DNA of 64,000 bases, taken from positions 48,745,920 to 48,809,919 of the forward strand of contig OY282606.1 in NCBI GenBank assembly GCA_958298945.1, read 5' to 3'. Below are positions 20,425-34,049 of the stretch, piece by piece. Below the pieces are notes generated by a model. It was given only the letters and a program-made list of their open reading frames with translations, was not told where the DNA came from and did no database searches. A program made the position numbers and the translations under genes. The stretch comes from Atherix ibis. Its lineage: Eukaryota; Arthropoda; Insecta; Diptera; Athericidae. Numbering within the stretch: the first letter of the stretch is position 1; every line of letters begins with the position of its first letter.

Positions 20425-23400
20425 AATGCCGACTTTTTTTGCTTTAATTTATATGTAGCCCAAAATTGTTCGTCCTCGGTGCTCCTTATGCTTAGATCTG
20501 AATCACCAATCACTTTTGGTGAAATTTTTCTGGGATACCGAACTCTCTCATGGATGTGTAGGGTTTTACCCTAGCTATGCTACCATAAGTGGTTATATGA
20601 ATACATGGTGGATCGGTTGACCATATTCCAACAGTTTATCCATCGTCTACCGCAGAGAGAAAATCTGATCTGTTACTGATTTTTATAGAGTGAAGCCTCT
20701 CTAGTATGGACAGTATTTATTTGGATGAATGGGACTATCCTGCCTTGTGGGATAACGGAGAATATCTTTTAGATGGTACTCAGTAACGTTATATCCAAGG
20801 TGCAAGTTTGCGAGCATTGATTTACTGTAGTGTATCGCGTGATTACTTAACCTGTTCGCTGGCATCAGGACATTTAGCTCGTATTCTGACTGGTTAGTGC
20901 TTAGGAATTCTTCCCATTATCCCCATCTAAAGATACCCATTTGGCTAGAAATCAGATCACTTGCATTGCTGCGCCATGATGAGCATCATGGTGTAAATCG
21001 TTTCATACTACTTACAGCCAGGTTAAACTTCCCCGCCTAGTGTGGTTGTTCCTTATATTTTTGGATGTTACCGTCTTATTCGTCTCCTAGGCGTTTTCTT
21101 TTATCAATGAATCCTCTTCTCTACTCTTCGCAATTCACGATAATTTTCTATATGTACCCAATGTCCCTGAAAATGCAGCACGGTTCGATATGCTCTATTG
21201 AAATAATCGCTCATCTACCCGTCCGCCCCGAGACACAACTATTAATTAACTAATTTTTTTTTTTTTTTAATTTATAAAATATTTATTTTTAACAAATTCA
21301 AAATTAAACCAAACATTTAAAATGCCTCCAAAAACAAACAAAAGAACATCCTAAATTTTTACGTATTATTTTCTGACATAATATATAAAATTTGCAAATT
21401 TTTTTTTAAGTTACTTTAATTAACTTTCAATTTTATTTTTACTATAATAAATATCATTAAAATTTAGATAAATAAAAAGATCCATAATTTTTCATCAATT
21501 CTCAAATTATTTTTAAAGCTTAATTTATAATTTATATTTTAAAAAATTATACGAAACGCAAAATGATTATTTTATGATAGTAGTAAGTATTTATGCTAAT
21601 CGTTTTTGTAGTACTAGTTTTAGTAGTTAAAGTGAAGATTTTAATATGTACAGTAGCTACTCGTACATTAGCATTAATACTTATAGTATCTCTCAGATAG
21701 TATAAGAACCCATTGTTATAATATTTGTTAAAAATAGAAAAAAAAATACTAAAATTATAATTGAACATGTGTTTAACATTAAAGTGAGCATTTACAACTG
21801 GACAAACCAAGAGTCATACAGATGTGAATATATATCTTCGTAAAGTTTTCGTTTTCCGTTTTTTCACCCATCAACCAAATTAATGTAAAATAATTTGTAT
21901 GTGCGTTACCACGAATTATTGCGACCTTAACGCCAACTATTAGCTTTCAAGCTTCGATGATTTACCCAAACTGCGAGTACTATTACAACAGCTATTAATC
22001 TTGCCAATACGTAACTAACTACTTCCGAATTATTTATATTGTTTGTTTTGGGAGTGCGGGGAGCCAATTTTACATTTTTGTATTATTTTATTTTTTGAAC
22101 TACGATCACAGATTAAATTACTGAATTTTTGGTAAGTACGCTTACAAAGAATTTACAGAAAAATTTTATACGCAGTTTTACCTTCTTGTAGCTTTTATCA
22201 TATGTCGCTGAATTTTGAAATTTACGTTTATTGTTTTGAGTGTAGTAAAAAATTTAAAAGAAAAATTATTTATCAAAACAATTTTATCATAAGTAATCTG
22301 AAACCCTACAAAAATATTGTATTTATTAGAATTATCATATTTACTAGATTAACAAAAGTTAACAATTTGTTTCCAATAACAACACAAATAAGCTACCTTT
22401 CAACCATAAATTTTTATAATATTGAGAAAAACAAACGAAAAATATTTACTATTAGAGTGGAATAAAATTTATTTAATAAACTTCATCGCCAAGCGGATGC
22501 TAAAATATAAGAGAACAAACTCAATAAACCGATTAATATTAATTGGCAAAAAAAATTCGATTTAATGATATTGAAAATTGTAAATAAACTAAAATGAATT
22601 TAATTTTATTACCAAAAAAATAAACACACAATATTGAATATTTCGATTTTTTCTGATTTTTTTCTACTTTTTCGATGACATCATCTCGTATCCAAGATAA
22701 CCTGATCCGTAAATGGTACGAATTCAATCTGAGAGATATCTGGGGAGATTTAGATTCAAGACCATATTCACAAGAAACTATGCCAAATCCCTCAAATAGA
22801 TACTATTGTATAATATGCGATTTTTCACGATTCAATTATTCAATATGATTACTTGTATCCTCCCAAATGGAGAACGATATTCCATAATTTCCCCCCGACA
22901 TACATATTTTATTATTGTACATCGATTATGGTAGGCAGATTACCTGGACTTAAGATAAAAATTTTTGTTTTCACCTGCATGACCTTCAAAAGAAAAAAAA
23001 ATATTTTCTTTTCACTCTTAATTAAATGGACCAACATAAGAGCATCATTCTATATAAAATTTTTAAATCTTAAATAATGCTAACAAATATGACTGGGTCA
23101 AACTGCATTATTATTATTTTTTTGGGGAGTAGGAGAGTTTTTTTTACAATATTCATAGTATACTATCATTTACTTTAATTTCCTTTATCACGAAAACAAT
23201 ATTTTGGATAGCATATAAGAAACTCCTGCCATATATAATTATTTATTTTAGTATTTAATTTTATATGGCACAACTTAATTTTTATATTTGTTAGTTAAAT
23301 AAATCATCCTTTAGCACGAAGGAATTGAAGAATAAAATCCCATCCATACGTTTTTTTTATAACCTTCACTAATACATTAGGTCCGGATCACCCAATATTT

Positions 23401-26188
23401 AATACAAACTTCATTAGTTTTTATAATTATTATTAACTTATTTAAAGAAGCATAATTTTTGCAAGAAATTTTTATTAAATTTAATTATTTTTGTACTCGT
23501 TTTATAATTATTTGAGTACATTTAAATAAAGAAAATATTCGAAATTTTATAAAGAATTTCTATTTTTTTTAAATTACATAAGAAAATAAATTGCAAGGTA
23601 TTCTTCAGATAAGTTTACAACTTACTTTTACAAATAATTTTAGATTGAAAAAAAAAATAGTAACATGGTTGATTAAAATCATTTTTATAGACTTGGGAAT
23701 TATGAATACATAGTCGAAATAACTACTTCTGATCTTATAGTAAATATCTAGTTTTTTAAGATATTTTCAAACCCGAGTTAATTTCTTTGATTTCATTGCG
23801 TACATTTTCTTTAAGTTATTCAATTGTCTGCGGTCATTTAGCGTAGGTACTTCTCCTTATGTGTCCTTTTAGGAAACAATTGGAAACATTTAAACGTGAT
23901 ATCGCCACTTTTGAACATAATTCTGAACATGGCCTGTTCAAACTGCATCACTACATCGCTCATCAGCCCCAAAACCGCCATACATTCGCTCTTCGTCGTT
24001 CATACCATAGTAAGCTTTTAGATTTTTACTAGAAGCAGCTTTTTTGCTTCGTTACTCATTATAAGTTTCCTTTCCGAATCAGCGTCTTTTCTATGGAGCT
24101 CTAATACGATTTCACGCCATTGCGGGTAGCTATATGATCTCTAAATTTGCTATCTCAACTGAATTTTATGCGGGTATAAATCCAAATTTTTAAGGCAATG
24201 GTTTGAAAAAGATTCAATTCTTATAATTGACATTTTATGGAGGTTTCCGAACTTTCAGTTACACTTATGTGCAACGCAGCTATATTCCCGGTTGAGCATC
24301 CGGGTCTAAAACGACCCAATTTTTTTTGATAAATTGCTTTCGGAAAATAATTTTACATAATTAAGTAATTGCAAATTATATAAACATATCGAATTGTTAC
24401 GTTTTATTAGACTTTTGGTGAAAATGCTCACCAGTAAGCAAAAGAATAGTATAAATGCCCAAAGCTGAGCAAAACTATTAGCATACAATTTAAATATTTA
24501 ACCAATTGTAAAATTCAAATTTTTTTATAGAGCAGGTTTTATAACAGGAAATTTTGATATTTGTTTTATAAAGAGTCAGCTCAGTTATGAGTATTTTTTT
24601 TACCCAACCAATTCTATGACATATTTAGAATTTTTTAAATTAAAATATTTTATATGTCAAAATTTACTATATAAGACAACAGGGTTGTTAAATTAAATTA
24701 AGATCTAAATAATTTCTTTCAATAAATTTTGATGCTCTTTATTCGGAGAATCTAAAAAGCCGCCATATCTGAATTGCCAGATAAACTGTTTTAATCTTTA
24801 AAACCTTACTGAATGGACAATTGTAAAAAGATTTGAACGAATGGACAAATGGCAAAAGAGTGATTTTCGAAAAGGAAATTATGAATGAGAGCATAATGTC
24901 CTTTCAAAATTTTGGACAGTTTGGTAATGTTATTGAGTAGACTGGTTGGACAATGGTCACTACTTGTCCAGTCCGTGTATCTACGAATGGTCAAAGCTGT
25001 CATTTGGCATTTGATCAGAATATGCGGTAAGCTAGAAACTGCTCTGAACTGCGTTACCCACAAATCTTACATAACATGGACGCAGTTTAACCTTCCCGTT
25101 AGAAAACATGTTTGTAAATGGAAATTCCTTCGTCCTCCCCAGCACTATTAGATCATAGTGATATGCTTATGTGTATGTGCATATTCCCACTAATTCAAAT
25201 CGTTCAAAATATAAATAAATTTTCTAATATGATTTAGAAAACATAAAAATTTTATTTTATAATATTTAAGATAACCTTTCCGACCTACATGAAGTCATCT
25301 ATAAAACTGCACCGAAAATTTAATTTAATTTAACATAATACTCATATATGATAATATTTTATAGCTACCTTTAAAAAGGATAACAATCTAATAACTTTTT
25401 TTTTTCATTAATATTTTTTTCATATTTTTTTTTCTTCTAAAGATAAAAATAAAACTTTTTTTAGTAATAACAGAATTGAACAGGTTTAAATAGAAACAAG
25501 TTTAGTAGTAAATCTAAACAATCAACTATATTCAAAAACGTGTTTTTCTACAAGTTTGCTTGCTATTTTTCTAAACAAAAATTTTTTCCTGATTTTTTTC
25601 TAAATTTTATTTATAATAAACTTTAGTTTTGCTAATGGATAAAATTTATTTAAAATCAAATAAAACTGTAGAATGGCTCAGAATAATGGTAATGTCACCT
25701 TTTATGAACATAGAAGAGAATAGGTGTTGGGAAGAGGTTAAGTGAGTTTCTAATTGCGTAGGTTAGTTACACATTCTTGTGAGTAGTTTTCTATTGAGTT
25801 CTTTGATGATTATCTAATCTAAAATTATGGTCAGTTGAAAATTTTATAAAATTGTAATTGGAAAATATACCATAAATCATCATATTATATTCAATTAAAA
25901 ACCCTGATAATTGGTCTGCCATTAAGATAATTGTCAATTTTAAAAAACTGATCTGAAACTATAAAATATTATAATCAGACTGGACATCATCACTGCCAGA
26001 GCACTGCCCATTCTTCAAAGTAAGACTCGTAGAGAATCCTCTTGCAATGCTGGATAAGTTAAAAAACTCATCCACAAAATGTTTGAAAACAATTGTTTCT
26101 ATTTTATTTACAATTTAATAATAATAAATTTACAAATAATAACGTCAAAATCTAGCTTTAAACAAAATCTTCCTGAAAAAATTTTAAG
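20425..26188. other. Intronic DNA, mostly nothing recognised
   Basis: About 5.8 kb. The part at 20450-21060 and the part at 23850-24130 have a more balanced base composition and may hold very old LINE debris, but I cannot align them to a family. At 24912-25151 one frame (RLVGQWSLLVQSVYLRMV) faintly recalls the C-terminal tail of Jockey or I-type LINE proteins. The rest is AT-rich with simple sequence. Confidence 0.4.
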
Positions 26189-26190
26189 TA

Positions 26191-27460
26191 CGAGGGTCAT
26201 TCAACAAGTACTTAGCCTACAAAAGAAAAACAAAAATTTTGGAAAGGTGGCAATTTATTTTTCCACATAATCTCCTTCAAGCTCGATACACTTGGCCCAG
26301 CGATGCTCTTACTTTTTTAACCCGTCCAAAAAATACATTTTCTCGAGGGAAGCAAAATAGGCCTCCGTGGCGACGATGACCTCCTCATTCGACCCAAATC
26401 TATTTCGGGCGAGTGATTTTTTCAGGTTTGGAAACAAAAAGTAGTCACAGGGGGCCAAATCTGGAGAGTACGGTGGATGGGGCAGCAATTCGTAGCGGAA
26501 TTCGACCAATTTGGCCATGGCCACGGCGGAGGTGTGAGCCGGCGCGTTGTCGTGGTGGAACAGCACTTTTTTCTTCGCAAAGCGGGCCGCTTTTTCTTCA
26601 ATTCGACGTCAAATCGGCCCAATAAGTCAGCATAGTAGCGCCCCGTGATTGTTTTACCATTCTCGAGGTAATCGATGTGGATCACACCTTGTGAATCCCA
26701 GAAAACGGTGGCCATCACCTTTCCGGCCAATCGAACAGTCTTCGCCTTCTTCGGAGCACGTTCGCCGGGTGAAGTCCACTGTTTCGACTGTTCCTTGGTC
26801 TCTGGTGTGTACCAGTGAATCCATGTTTCGTCGACGGTCACGAAACGACGCAAGAACTCCGCTGGATTGCGCTGAAACAGCGCCAAACACGTCGCCGATG
26901 TGGTCTCACGGTTGCGCTTGTTTTCCGGTGTGAGCAAACGCGCCACCCATCGCGCCGACAGCTTTCTCATGCCCAGTTCTTCGTGTAGAATATGATGCAC
27001 CGTTCCTACTGCGATGCCCACAGTCTCAGCTATCTCGTGAACCTTCAATCGACGGTCTGCCAACACGAGATCGTGGACTTTTTTAACGTTTTCCTCCGTA
27101 GCAGCCGTTTTCGGAGCACCTGGGCGTGGATCATCAAAAACCGACGAGCGGCCACGAACAAACTCGTTGTCCCAAATCTTGACGGTCGCCATCGAAGGCG
27201 AAGAGTCACAATACACAACATCCAAGCGATCTTTGATTTCGCTGCGCGTTTTCCCTTCCAAAAACAAGAATCTAATCACCGAACGATATTGTTCTTTTTC
27301 CATTTTTGTGCAACCGACCGACACGCTCGCTTTCAAAGGCTCTCAAACAAAACTAATGAAGGGAATCGACTGAAACTTTGACAGTAGGCTACTAAAAGAA
27401 TGTACTTTGTGACAGCAGTTCCATCGGGCGGTGAGGCTAAGTACTTGTTGAAAAACCTCG
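26191..27460 (-). mobile_element. Mariner family A, copy A4, full length
   Basis: A 1270-bp element with both ends. The left end is cgagggtcattcaacaagta after TA (26189-26190). The right end is tacttgttgaaaaacctcg, which has lost a few bases of the terminal repeat, followed by TA (27461-27462). It reads leftward. Confidence 0.95.
26255..27303 (-). pseudogene. Mariner transposase, family A, single frameshift (A4)
   Basis: Start MEKEQYRSV at 27303. The frame is open through the DNA-binding domain and the first catalytic motif TVDETWIHWYTPETKEQ. The span to the ancestral stop is 1049 bases, one short of 350 codons: a G is missing in the run near 26585 (KKKRPRFAKK became KKKRPALRRKK). In the other frame the remainder is open from 26566 to 26309: the second catalytic Asp in HHDNAPAHTSAV, the third in PYSPDLAPCDYFLFPNL. 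A further early stop lies near 26307 (KK-stop instead of KKLEHRW). Confidence 0.92.
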
Positions 27461-27462
27461 TA

Positions 27463-30400
27463 GTTTTAAAATTGATGAGAGTGGAAATATTATTCGCGGC
27501 ATTAATTTGATATTTCTATAACTAATAGTTTCGGAGATGGGTATAAATATGTACACGGTAGATTCATCCTTCTGATTTCGAAAATGGGGTATAGCTCCTT
27601 AATTATTCAGATTCCCACCCTTTTCCATACATGGGATTTTTTACAGTTATTAAAAATGAACCCAATAATCATCCCTTGAAATATTCACATCAAAGATCAT
27701 AATACCGTGTACAATGAGTAATAACTAGTCTTGCAAAAAAATATTCATGACCTGCAAAAAAAAACCTATATTATAATGCAAAAAGGGGAGTAGTAAAAGT
27801 CACATGGATACTTTTTTGTATATTTTCCTTTATCAAAGATTTTGGTAAATTATTTTCAGACACGGGACTAGACTATTTAAATATTTAAAAATTCCTTCAT
27901 TTAGGCCATGTTTATCAAAAATATACTTTAATAAATAACAAAACTTATATTATCTTTAATAAATACCAAATAATAAAAAAATTCGTAGTAAAGTACGACT
28001 AAAATTTTCTAATTACCATTAGCACTTTTTTGAAAAGTTAATAATTTAAGACAAAATTTGGGAAAATCAAAAAAATATTCCATTTTTATTATGGACAAAA
28101 ATGAAAATTTCAAAATTGCACAAATTATTGAATTCAATATAAATGAAGCGACAAATCTGTTTAGTTATTTACAGAAAGATACGTACAGAATTATGTCAAA
28201 AAAATTCCCTTAAGACATCTTTCTAAAAGATTCAATCAATAATGTCTCTTAAAAATTTCTTAAATATTTTCTTTACTATATGTAATTTTAAAAGAAATTT
28301 TATTTAATTAAAAAAACTATGATAAAATTGTTAAAACATTTTTATAAAAAGGAAGTTCTTCATAACTTTTTTCAACTCTCAATTAGACTATCCTGAAAGC
28401 AGTTTAATATGTAGTAATATCGAAATTCCTGTAAATAATGTATATTTTTAAAAAGGTAATGAATCATAAATATATATTCCAATAAATTATCGAATGTCTC
28501 AACGAAATTCGCCGATGTTCTACAGTGAAGTATGCTATTCTACAATATATAATCTGTCCTTTCGAAATTCTCCAAACCCAAATCCAAATTCTTTAGAATT
28601 AGTTTACCAACTGGGCAATAAGAGTGAACGAACGTAGTACGTACAATATGTATGTCCACTTAACTCCTACTCTTTACCATAAAGCATATATTTGTAGTTA
28701 TAGAAACCAATATGGACTTACAGACTAAAACTCTATGGATTTATTTTAATATGGTTGCTACTTTTCTATAGTTATAGAAATTAGTTAAAAAATGCACAGA
28801 AGTCTGCATTTAAAGGTTCCTAAAATAACTGTTAACCAATAAAAGTGCCTAAAATTGCATAAAAGATACTTCAAACCATTCGTTATAAGCAATTGACTTG
28901 TAAAAACTTTTTCAAAATAAATACCTTGCATTGTATAAAAAAAATTAAAAGTGTTCCTTACGGAAATTATGAAAAGAGTTATAAAGCTCCATAATAATTT
29001 TCCTTTTGGTTGCTAAACTCCAAACAATCCTCACAACCAATAATAGCATCTACTGCCAAAAAAAATATTTATATTTTATGTCATTTTCAGTAAAAAAAAA
29101 AATAAAAACTATACTTTTGTTGACCAAACTTATTAAGAATACAAAATGCAATTTTAAAATTTAAAATAAATTTTTTTTATACATTTACGGTTAATTCGAA
29201 AAATAAAGCAAAAAAAATTAGTAAATTCAATACAATTCAGTAAGAAATAGTGTAAATTTACATTCTGACACGTATTGGGAATTTTCTGATTCATAATATA
29301 ATGTCTTTTATGAATATTAATTTAAATGAAAATTTTTTTCTTAGGTGCAAAAGTACTCTAAAGCAAAATTCAATTCAAAATTAATCTAAAAATATTTTCT
29401 GTAGATTGAACATAATTTTTTTCTTCAGATAATTTTGATTTCTATTACATTGTAGTAATAATAGCTACGCGATCGATTGGATTGATTTGTGATCAACTGA
29501 ATGTCTATTGGGTGAGACATTACCTATTCTTTAAGATTTTTACACTTAAAAAAAAAACATTTTTCTCGTAGAGCACAAAGTAATAAAAGAAAAATATTGA
29601 TAAAAATACTTTCAGTTAAAAATATTCACAAAACAATAAATATGATGGAGAGAAAGGTAACATGGTTACAAGAGAATGTTCTTCAAAACCTGAATTCTGC
29701 CTGATCACATATCATCTGAGTTCCATACTAAAAGATTTTTTTACCTTTTAACGTTGGATATATAATCGCATCTATGTGCTCGTTTGAATAGTATAATACA
29801 AACACTATCAGTACACATACCAATATAGATACTCGTAGTATAGTATTATATCGATACTACGTGTATTCGATTAATCTAATTTGAGCATCAGAAATATTGA
29901 TACATTCCGTTCATAGTAGTTAGACAAGCAGTAATTACCATGTGAGAGTGGTGAAAAATGGCATAAAAAAATTATTTTCAATTAAAGAATATTTTTGGAT
30001 CAGAAGGTTCGAGTGCATATTAATTATTTTGCGTAATAAGTCGCTTACAAAAGACACCTACCTGCCTACGAGTATACCATATACATACCTGCCTACCTAA
30101 CCATTCGATTAGAGATTCAATTGTTAGCCAGTTGATAGTATGTTAAACAGAACCGGTTCAATTAAAACGGGCATACCGGATGAATTCGTACCGTACACTT
30201 AAAAGAGCTTTTTTACCTTCTTAATTAGCACAGGCACAAATTTTTCATATGCTATAAAGAATAAGGCACGTACACATATACAACGACGATAGAGTATTCC
30301 CTAAGGTATTTTTGAAAATATTAAAATTTTTTTTTTTTTGTAATTTTTAAGATGTTTTTTTTTTTTTGGTTTTAAATATAATGCTCTAACATTTTAAAAT

Positions 30401-31200
30401 GGTTCAGGTCCATGCAGATCCAATACCAATGGGATTAAAATGATGGTATTAGTAACGCCATCTGTTTATAATTGATAAAATTGAAGAAAAAAATATTGTT
30501 GCTAAAATTACTTGATCAAGAAATAAAATTGGAATCTCTATTTTACCTTAAAAAATTGATGACAGATTCTAAGGAAAATAAGAGAATACGATAAAAATTA
30601 AATAAGGATTCTATGGTCTCCTATGTAAATTTCATAATTAAAGATATCTGATACCTGATCTGATAGGGAAAAAAATTATATGGACTGGGAGATTTGAATT
30701 TGATACAAAAATTTGTTCTGTTTTTAATAAAACTTATTTTTATTTATATTTTCGTAAAGTTTCGATTTGATTTGATTTTATTTTAAGACGAATTAAATGT
30801 ATACCAGTAGCTAAACATTGTCATAAGTTGTCGGGAAAGCATAAAATGTGTACCATAAAATATGTTTGCAATTTCTTACAAGTAAAACCAGTTTAACTAG
30901 GTCTAGATTATGTTATAGACATATATTTTTCCTAATTATATCGTAGATTGATTTGAAATCATAGTTAACTATATAGTCGTTGAATGGCGGAATTTTTTTC
31001 TTATTTGCGCCATACTTATATGATTAAGTAGATGTAATTATAGTGAAAGTGATCAAATTTTCTTGTAAGTTTAACTATTTACTTTTGTGATTACGAATTT
31101 ATTGTTTTATTTAAAAGTTTAGTATTTAATAACAAAAAAATATACATAATTGAAGGGATTTTTTTTTTGATAATTTTTGGATATTGAAGAAGTTCCGATA
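27463..31200. other. AT-rich intronic DNA with one Jockey scrap
   Basis: About 3.7 kb of AT-rich sequence without genes. At 28704-28740 one frame reads KPIWTYRLKLYG, again the Jockey KPIWTYG segment; nothing else of the LINE is recognisable around it. Homopolymer runs are common. Confidence 0.4.
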
Positions 31201-31211
31201 GCATTCGTCGC

Positions 31212-31560
31212 AATTTGTTAAGAAACAGGAATTGAGTTCCAGGTTATATTGGCATCCAGGGTAACGAATGTGTCAATATATTGGCAGAGGAGGCTATATA
31301 CCCTTTAACAAAATGGCAGTTAATTATTATTAGCAAATCATTAAAAATAGACTGGACTGAGGCAGGTACACTTCTATGCATAAATTAGCCACACATCAGA
31401 AAGCCAGTCTACTAAATAACCATTTTGAAATTCTGGGCAATGGAACTTTTTCGAATCCAGATTGGTCATACAAGACTTACCCGTTATTTTTTATTTGGGG
31501 ACAAACCACTCTCCATATTCTAGTTCAATGCAACTTTTTTTTAAATGTAAATTATATTAC
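31212..31560 (+). pseudogene. LINE RNase H and C-terminal tail relic (Jockey/I-like)
   Basis: From about 31237 the frame gives VPGYIGIQGNECVNILAEEA. This matches the WVPGHxGIxGNExADxLAxEA block of LINE-encoded RNase H, with the catalytic Asp replaced by Asn. Further on, TTLHILVQCNFFL (about 31506-31545) resembles the zinc-finger-like CxxC...HxxxxC tail (TxxHILCQCxAL) of these proteins, although the first Cys pair is lost. The order and spacing fit a 5'-truncated or decayed LINE. Confidence 0.5.
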
Positions 31561-31820
31561 AATTACATACAATTTTTAACAAGCAGATTTTTTTTAAACG
31601 GAAATATTAAGGAAAAACACCTGTCGTAGGGGAAAACACCTGTCGATATTTTAGCAAGAACGGGACAATTTATTTTATAAATTTAAAAAATCGTGATTCA
31701 AACGTCGATGGGTTTATAATGAATAGTTTTCTTGCTCACATGATTAGGATGGTAGGATAGACGCAAATAGAATTTTTAAAACAGGAGATACACAGTTCAC
31801 GAAAGAATAGGACATTATTA

Positions 31821-33066
31821 CGAGGGTCGTTCAATAAGTCCCTAGAAAAAGATGGAAAAAAACTGTTCTTTAAAAAAAAATTTTTTATTTGTCAACATAA
31901 TGTCCTTGTAGCTCTATACACTTTTCCAACCGTTTTTCCAAAATTTTTATCCCGTCCAAAAAATAGGATTTCGGAAGTTCTTCAAAATACTCATCCGTTT
32001 GAGCAATGACGTCCTCGTTGGAAGTGAACCGTCGTTCGCCAAGCCATTTCTTCAGATTGGGGAAAAGAAAATAGTCACTCGGGGCCAAATCTGGTGAATA
32101 AGCGGGATGCTGCAACAATTCCATTCTCAATTCCACAATTTTGGCCATGGAAACAGCGCAGCTGTGCACACGCGCATTGTCCTGATGCAAGAGGATTTTT
32201 TCTTCTTCAGATGGGGGCGTTTCTGTTTGATTTCCTCGCTCAATCGTTGCAATAACGACGCGTAATACGCTCCTGTTATTGTTTTTCCTTTTTCCAAGTA
32301 GTCGATAAAAATGATGCCCTGCGAATCCCAAAAGACCGTGGCCATCACCTTGTCGGCCGATGGCACAGTTTTTGCCTTCTTCGGAGCCCGTTCACCCTTG
32401 AAAATCCACTGTGATGACTGTCTCTTCGTTTCTGGAGTGTAGTAGTGACATATCGACGAAGGAATTCGGCAGGATTGCGATGAAAGAGTGCCAACATAGC
32501 CTCAGAGTCCACTACACGATTGCGCTTATTCTCCTCTGAGAGCAAACGCGGCACCCATTTTGCCGAAATTTTTTTCACAGACAATTTTTCATGCAAAATT
32601 GAAGCGACTGTACCTTGTGATATGCCCGTGGCCTTAACTAATTCGCGCACTTTAATTCGCCGATCGTTCAAAATCAGATCGTGGATTTTGTCGAAGATTT
32701 CAGAAGTAGACACCTCAACTGGGCGTCCTGAACGATGTTCATCTTTTGTGGATGAACGGCCACGTTTAAATTCATTCACCCAATTGTAAACCGTCGCAAA
32801 TACAGGTGCAGATGTGCCATGACATTTCTTTCGGGCTTAAGCCTTTCAAATTGAGATGTTTGATGACAGCCCTAAACTCGCTTTTTTCCATTGTTATGCA
32901 CAAATAAATGTCGTTAACTTTAATCGACGATAGATTTACCTACGCTATGGATCAAACTGAAATTTTGACATTTCCTGTTGATAATGCTACTTCCAAAAAA
33001 AAAATCTTCACCGACACTACGAGCGCAATTTCTTGGATTTTCTAAGGACTTATTGAACGACCATCG
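31821..33066 (-). mobile_element. Mariner family B, copy B3, both ends present
   Basis: A 1246-bp element. The left end is cgagggtcgttcaataagtc after TA (31819-31820). The right end is acttattgaacgaccatcg followed by TA (33067-33068). It reads leftward and serves as the reference for the family B 3' UTR. Confidence 0.95.
31885..32891 (-). pseudogene. Mariner transposase, family B, catalytic Asp deleted (B3)
   Basis: Start MEKSEFRAV at 32891. About 20 bases are missing just upstream of 32820 (AELDAVHG codons). A 22-bp deletion at about 32448 turns RRYVTVDETWIHYYTPE into RRYVTTTLQKRR, removing the first catalytic Asp and shifting frame. It probably arose between two gtg repeats. A base is also lost in the KKKKILLHQD run near 32200. 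After it the frame reads HQDNARVHSCAVSMAKIVEL, AYSPDLAPSDYFLFPNLKKW and the natural end CIELQGHYVDK-stop at 31885. This copy shows the authentic family B C-terminus. Confidence 0.92.
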
Positions 33067-33126
33067 TACAATTTTTCGAAAGTTTTGGAATTGTAAGATT
33101 TAGATTCAATGCGAATTGGAATTGGT

Positions 33127-33193
33127 ATACTGAAACCGATATGGACATACAGCCCCAAATTTCGAGACTGTATGTCCATATCGGTTTCAGTAT
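33127..33193. repeat. Perfect 26-bp inverted repeat in Jockey codons
   Basis: The arm at 33127-33152 (starting atactgaaaccgatatggac) is the exact inverse of the arm at 33168-33193; the spacer is 15 bp. The arms encode, on the minus strand, the LKPIWTYG-like segment of the adjoining Jockey relic. The palindrome therefore looks like a fold-back copy of LINE sequence at its broken end. Confidence 0.95.
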
Positions 33194-34040
33194 CGTATTG
33201 TATAATAATAATTTACTTTTGAATGTCAGTTTTGAGTATTTATTGTCTACGAGTCGAAAAAATTATTTATATCGTCCGATAAGTTCACTTTTTTTTTATT
33301 TGCGTGTGAGGGTTTCAGATAAACCGTTTGTCGAATATGAGTCCAAATTTGGGCACAATCGTTTTTTGTGAAATATTACTGCCACTTAAGGTTGTATCAG
33401 GAGCCTGTTCTCGACAAGGTGTAAAAGTAATATGAGCACATTTTTCCTCATTTACTCCCAACTTACATTTTTGAACCAGGCTTTTTAGGAGTGGATGTGG
33501 TTCTGTAAAATAGTGGTGGCTGTGTAAATAACTTTATGATGTTTAAGAATGGCTGTATTGGCGGCATATATTATGGTTAGGATATTATTGTAATGACGAA
33601 TATTATTGGCAGAAATTTTATAAAGGATTGGACTTACTATATTTTCCTGAGGAACACCGGCGGAAATCGGATAACTGTCAGAATACTGAATATTTTCAGC
33701 TATCTCTAAAATATCAGCCTGACAGATAGGATTTTGGGATGTGGAAATAGCCAGAGGGTAAAACTTTTTTCAGCTTCCAAAGCAATCCAATGCCATACAT
33801 GGTCGATTATTAATCGACTACGCGGTGACACTACTGGATAGTGGAATGCTCAGTTCTAAAGCTAAACTGATGATGAGGAACTATATTCTCGGTTTCAATA
33901 ACAGAACAAAAAAGTTTTAGAGTTAATTGTTCGAGGAATTTTTGTTAAAATGGAAATGAAGTTTATGAATTTATATGACGTAGAGATGTTTTTGGGTTTG
34001 GATTTTGGGATCATTTTGATGATGGAAAACTTTCAAAGTG
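33150..34040 (-). pseudogene. Jockey-like LINE reverse transcriptase relic
   Basis: Read leftward, several conserved blocks occur in order although frames shift. About 34010-33930: KPKNISTSYKFINFISILTK, like the TSYRPISLLPxLSKIFE block. About 33800: DHVWHWIALEAEKSFTLW, like KVWHxGLLYKLKKxLP. About 33700-33640: YPISAGVPQENIVSPILYKI, the GVPQGSVLGPxLY block. About 33570: IYAANTAIL, in place of the catalytic YADDTAIL. About 33520: LQNHIHSxKAWFKN. About 33210: KSKLLLYNTILKPIWTYSLE. Loss of the YADD Asp pair and many stops show long inactivity. Confidence 0.75.
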
Positions 34041-34049
34041 AAGGAAAAA

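Noticed and set aside
24806..25151. LINE C-terminal tail
   Set aside because: The similarity (RLVGQWSLLVQSVYLRMV) is too faint and lacks the Cys/His pattern.
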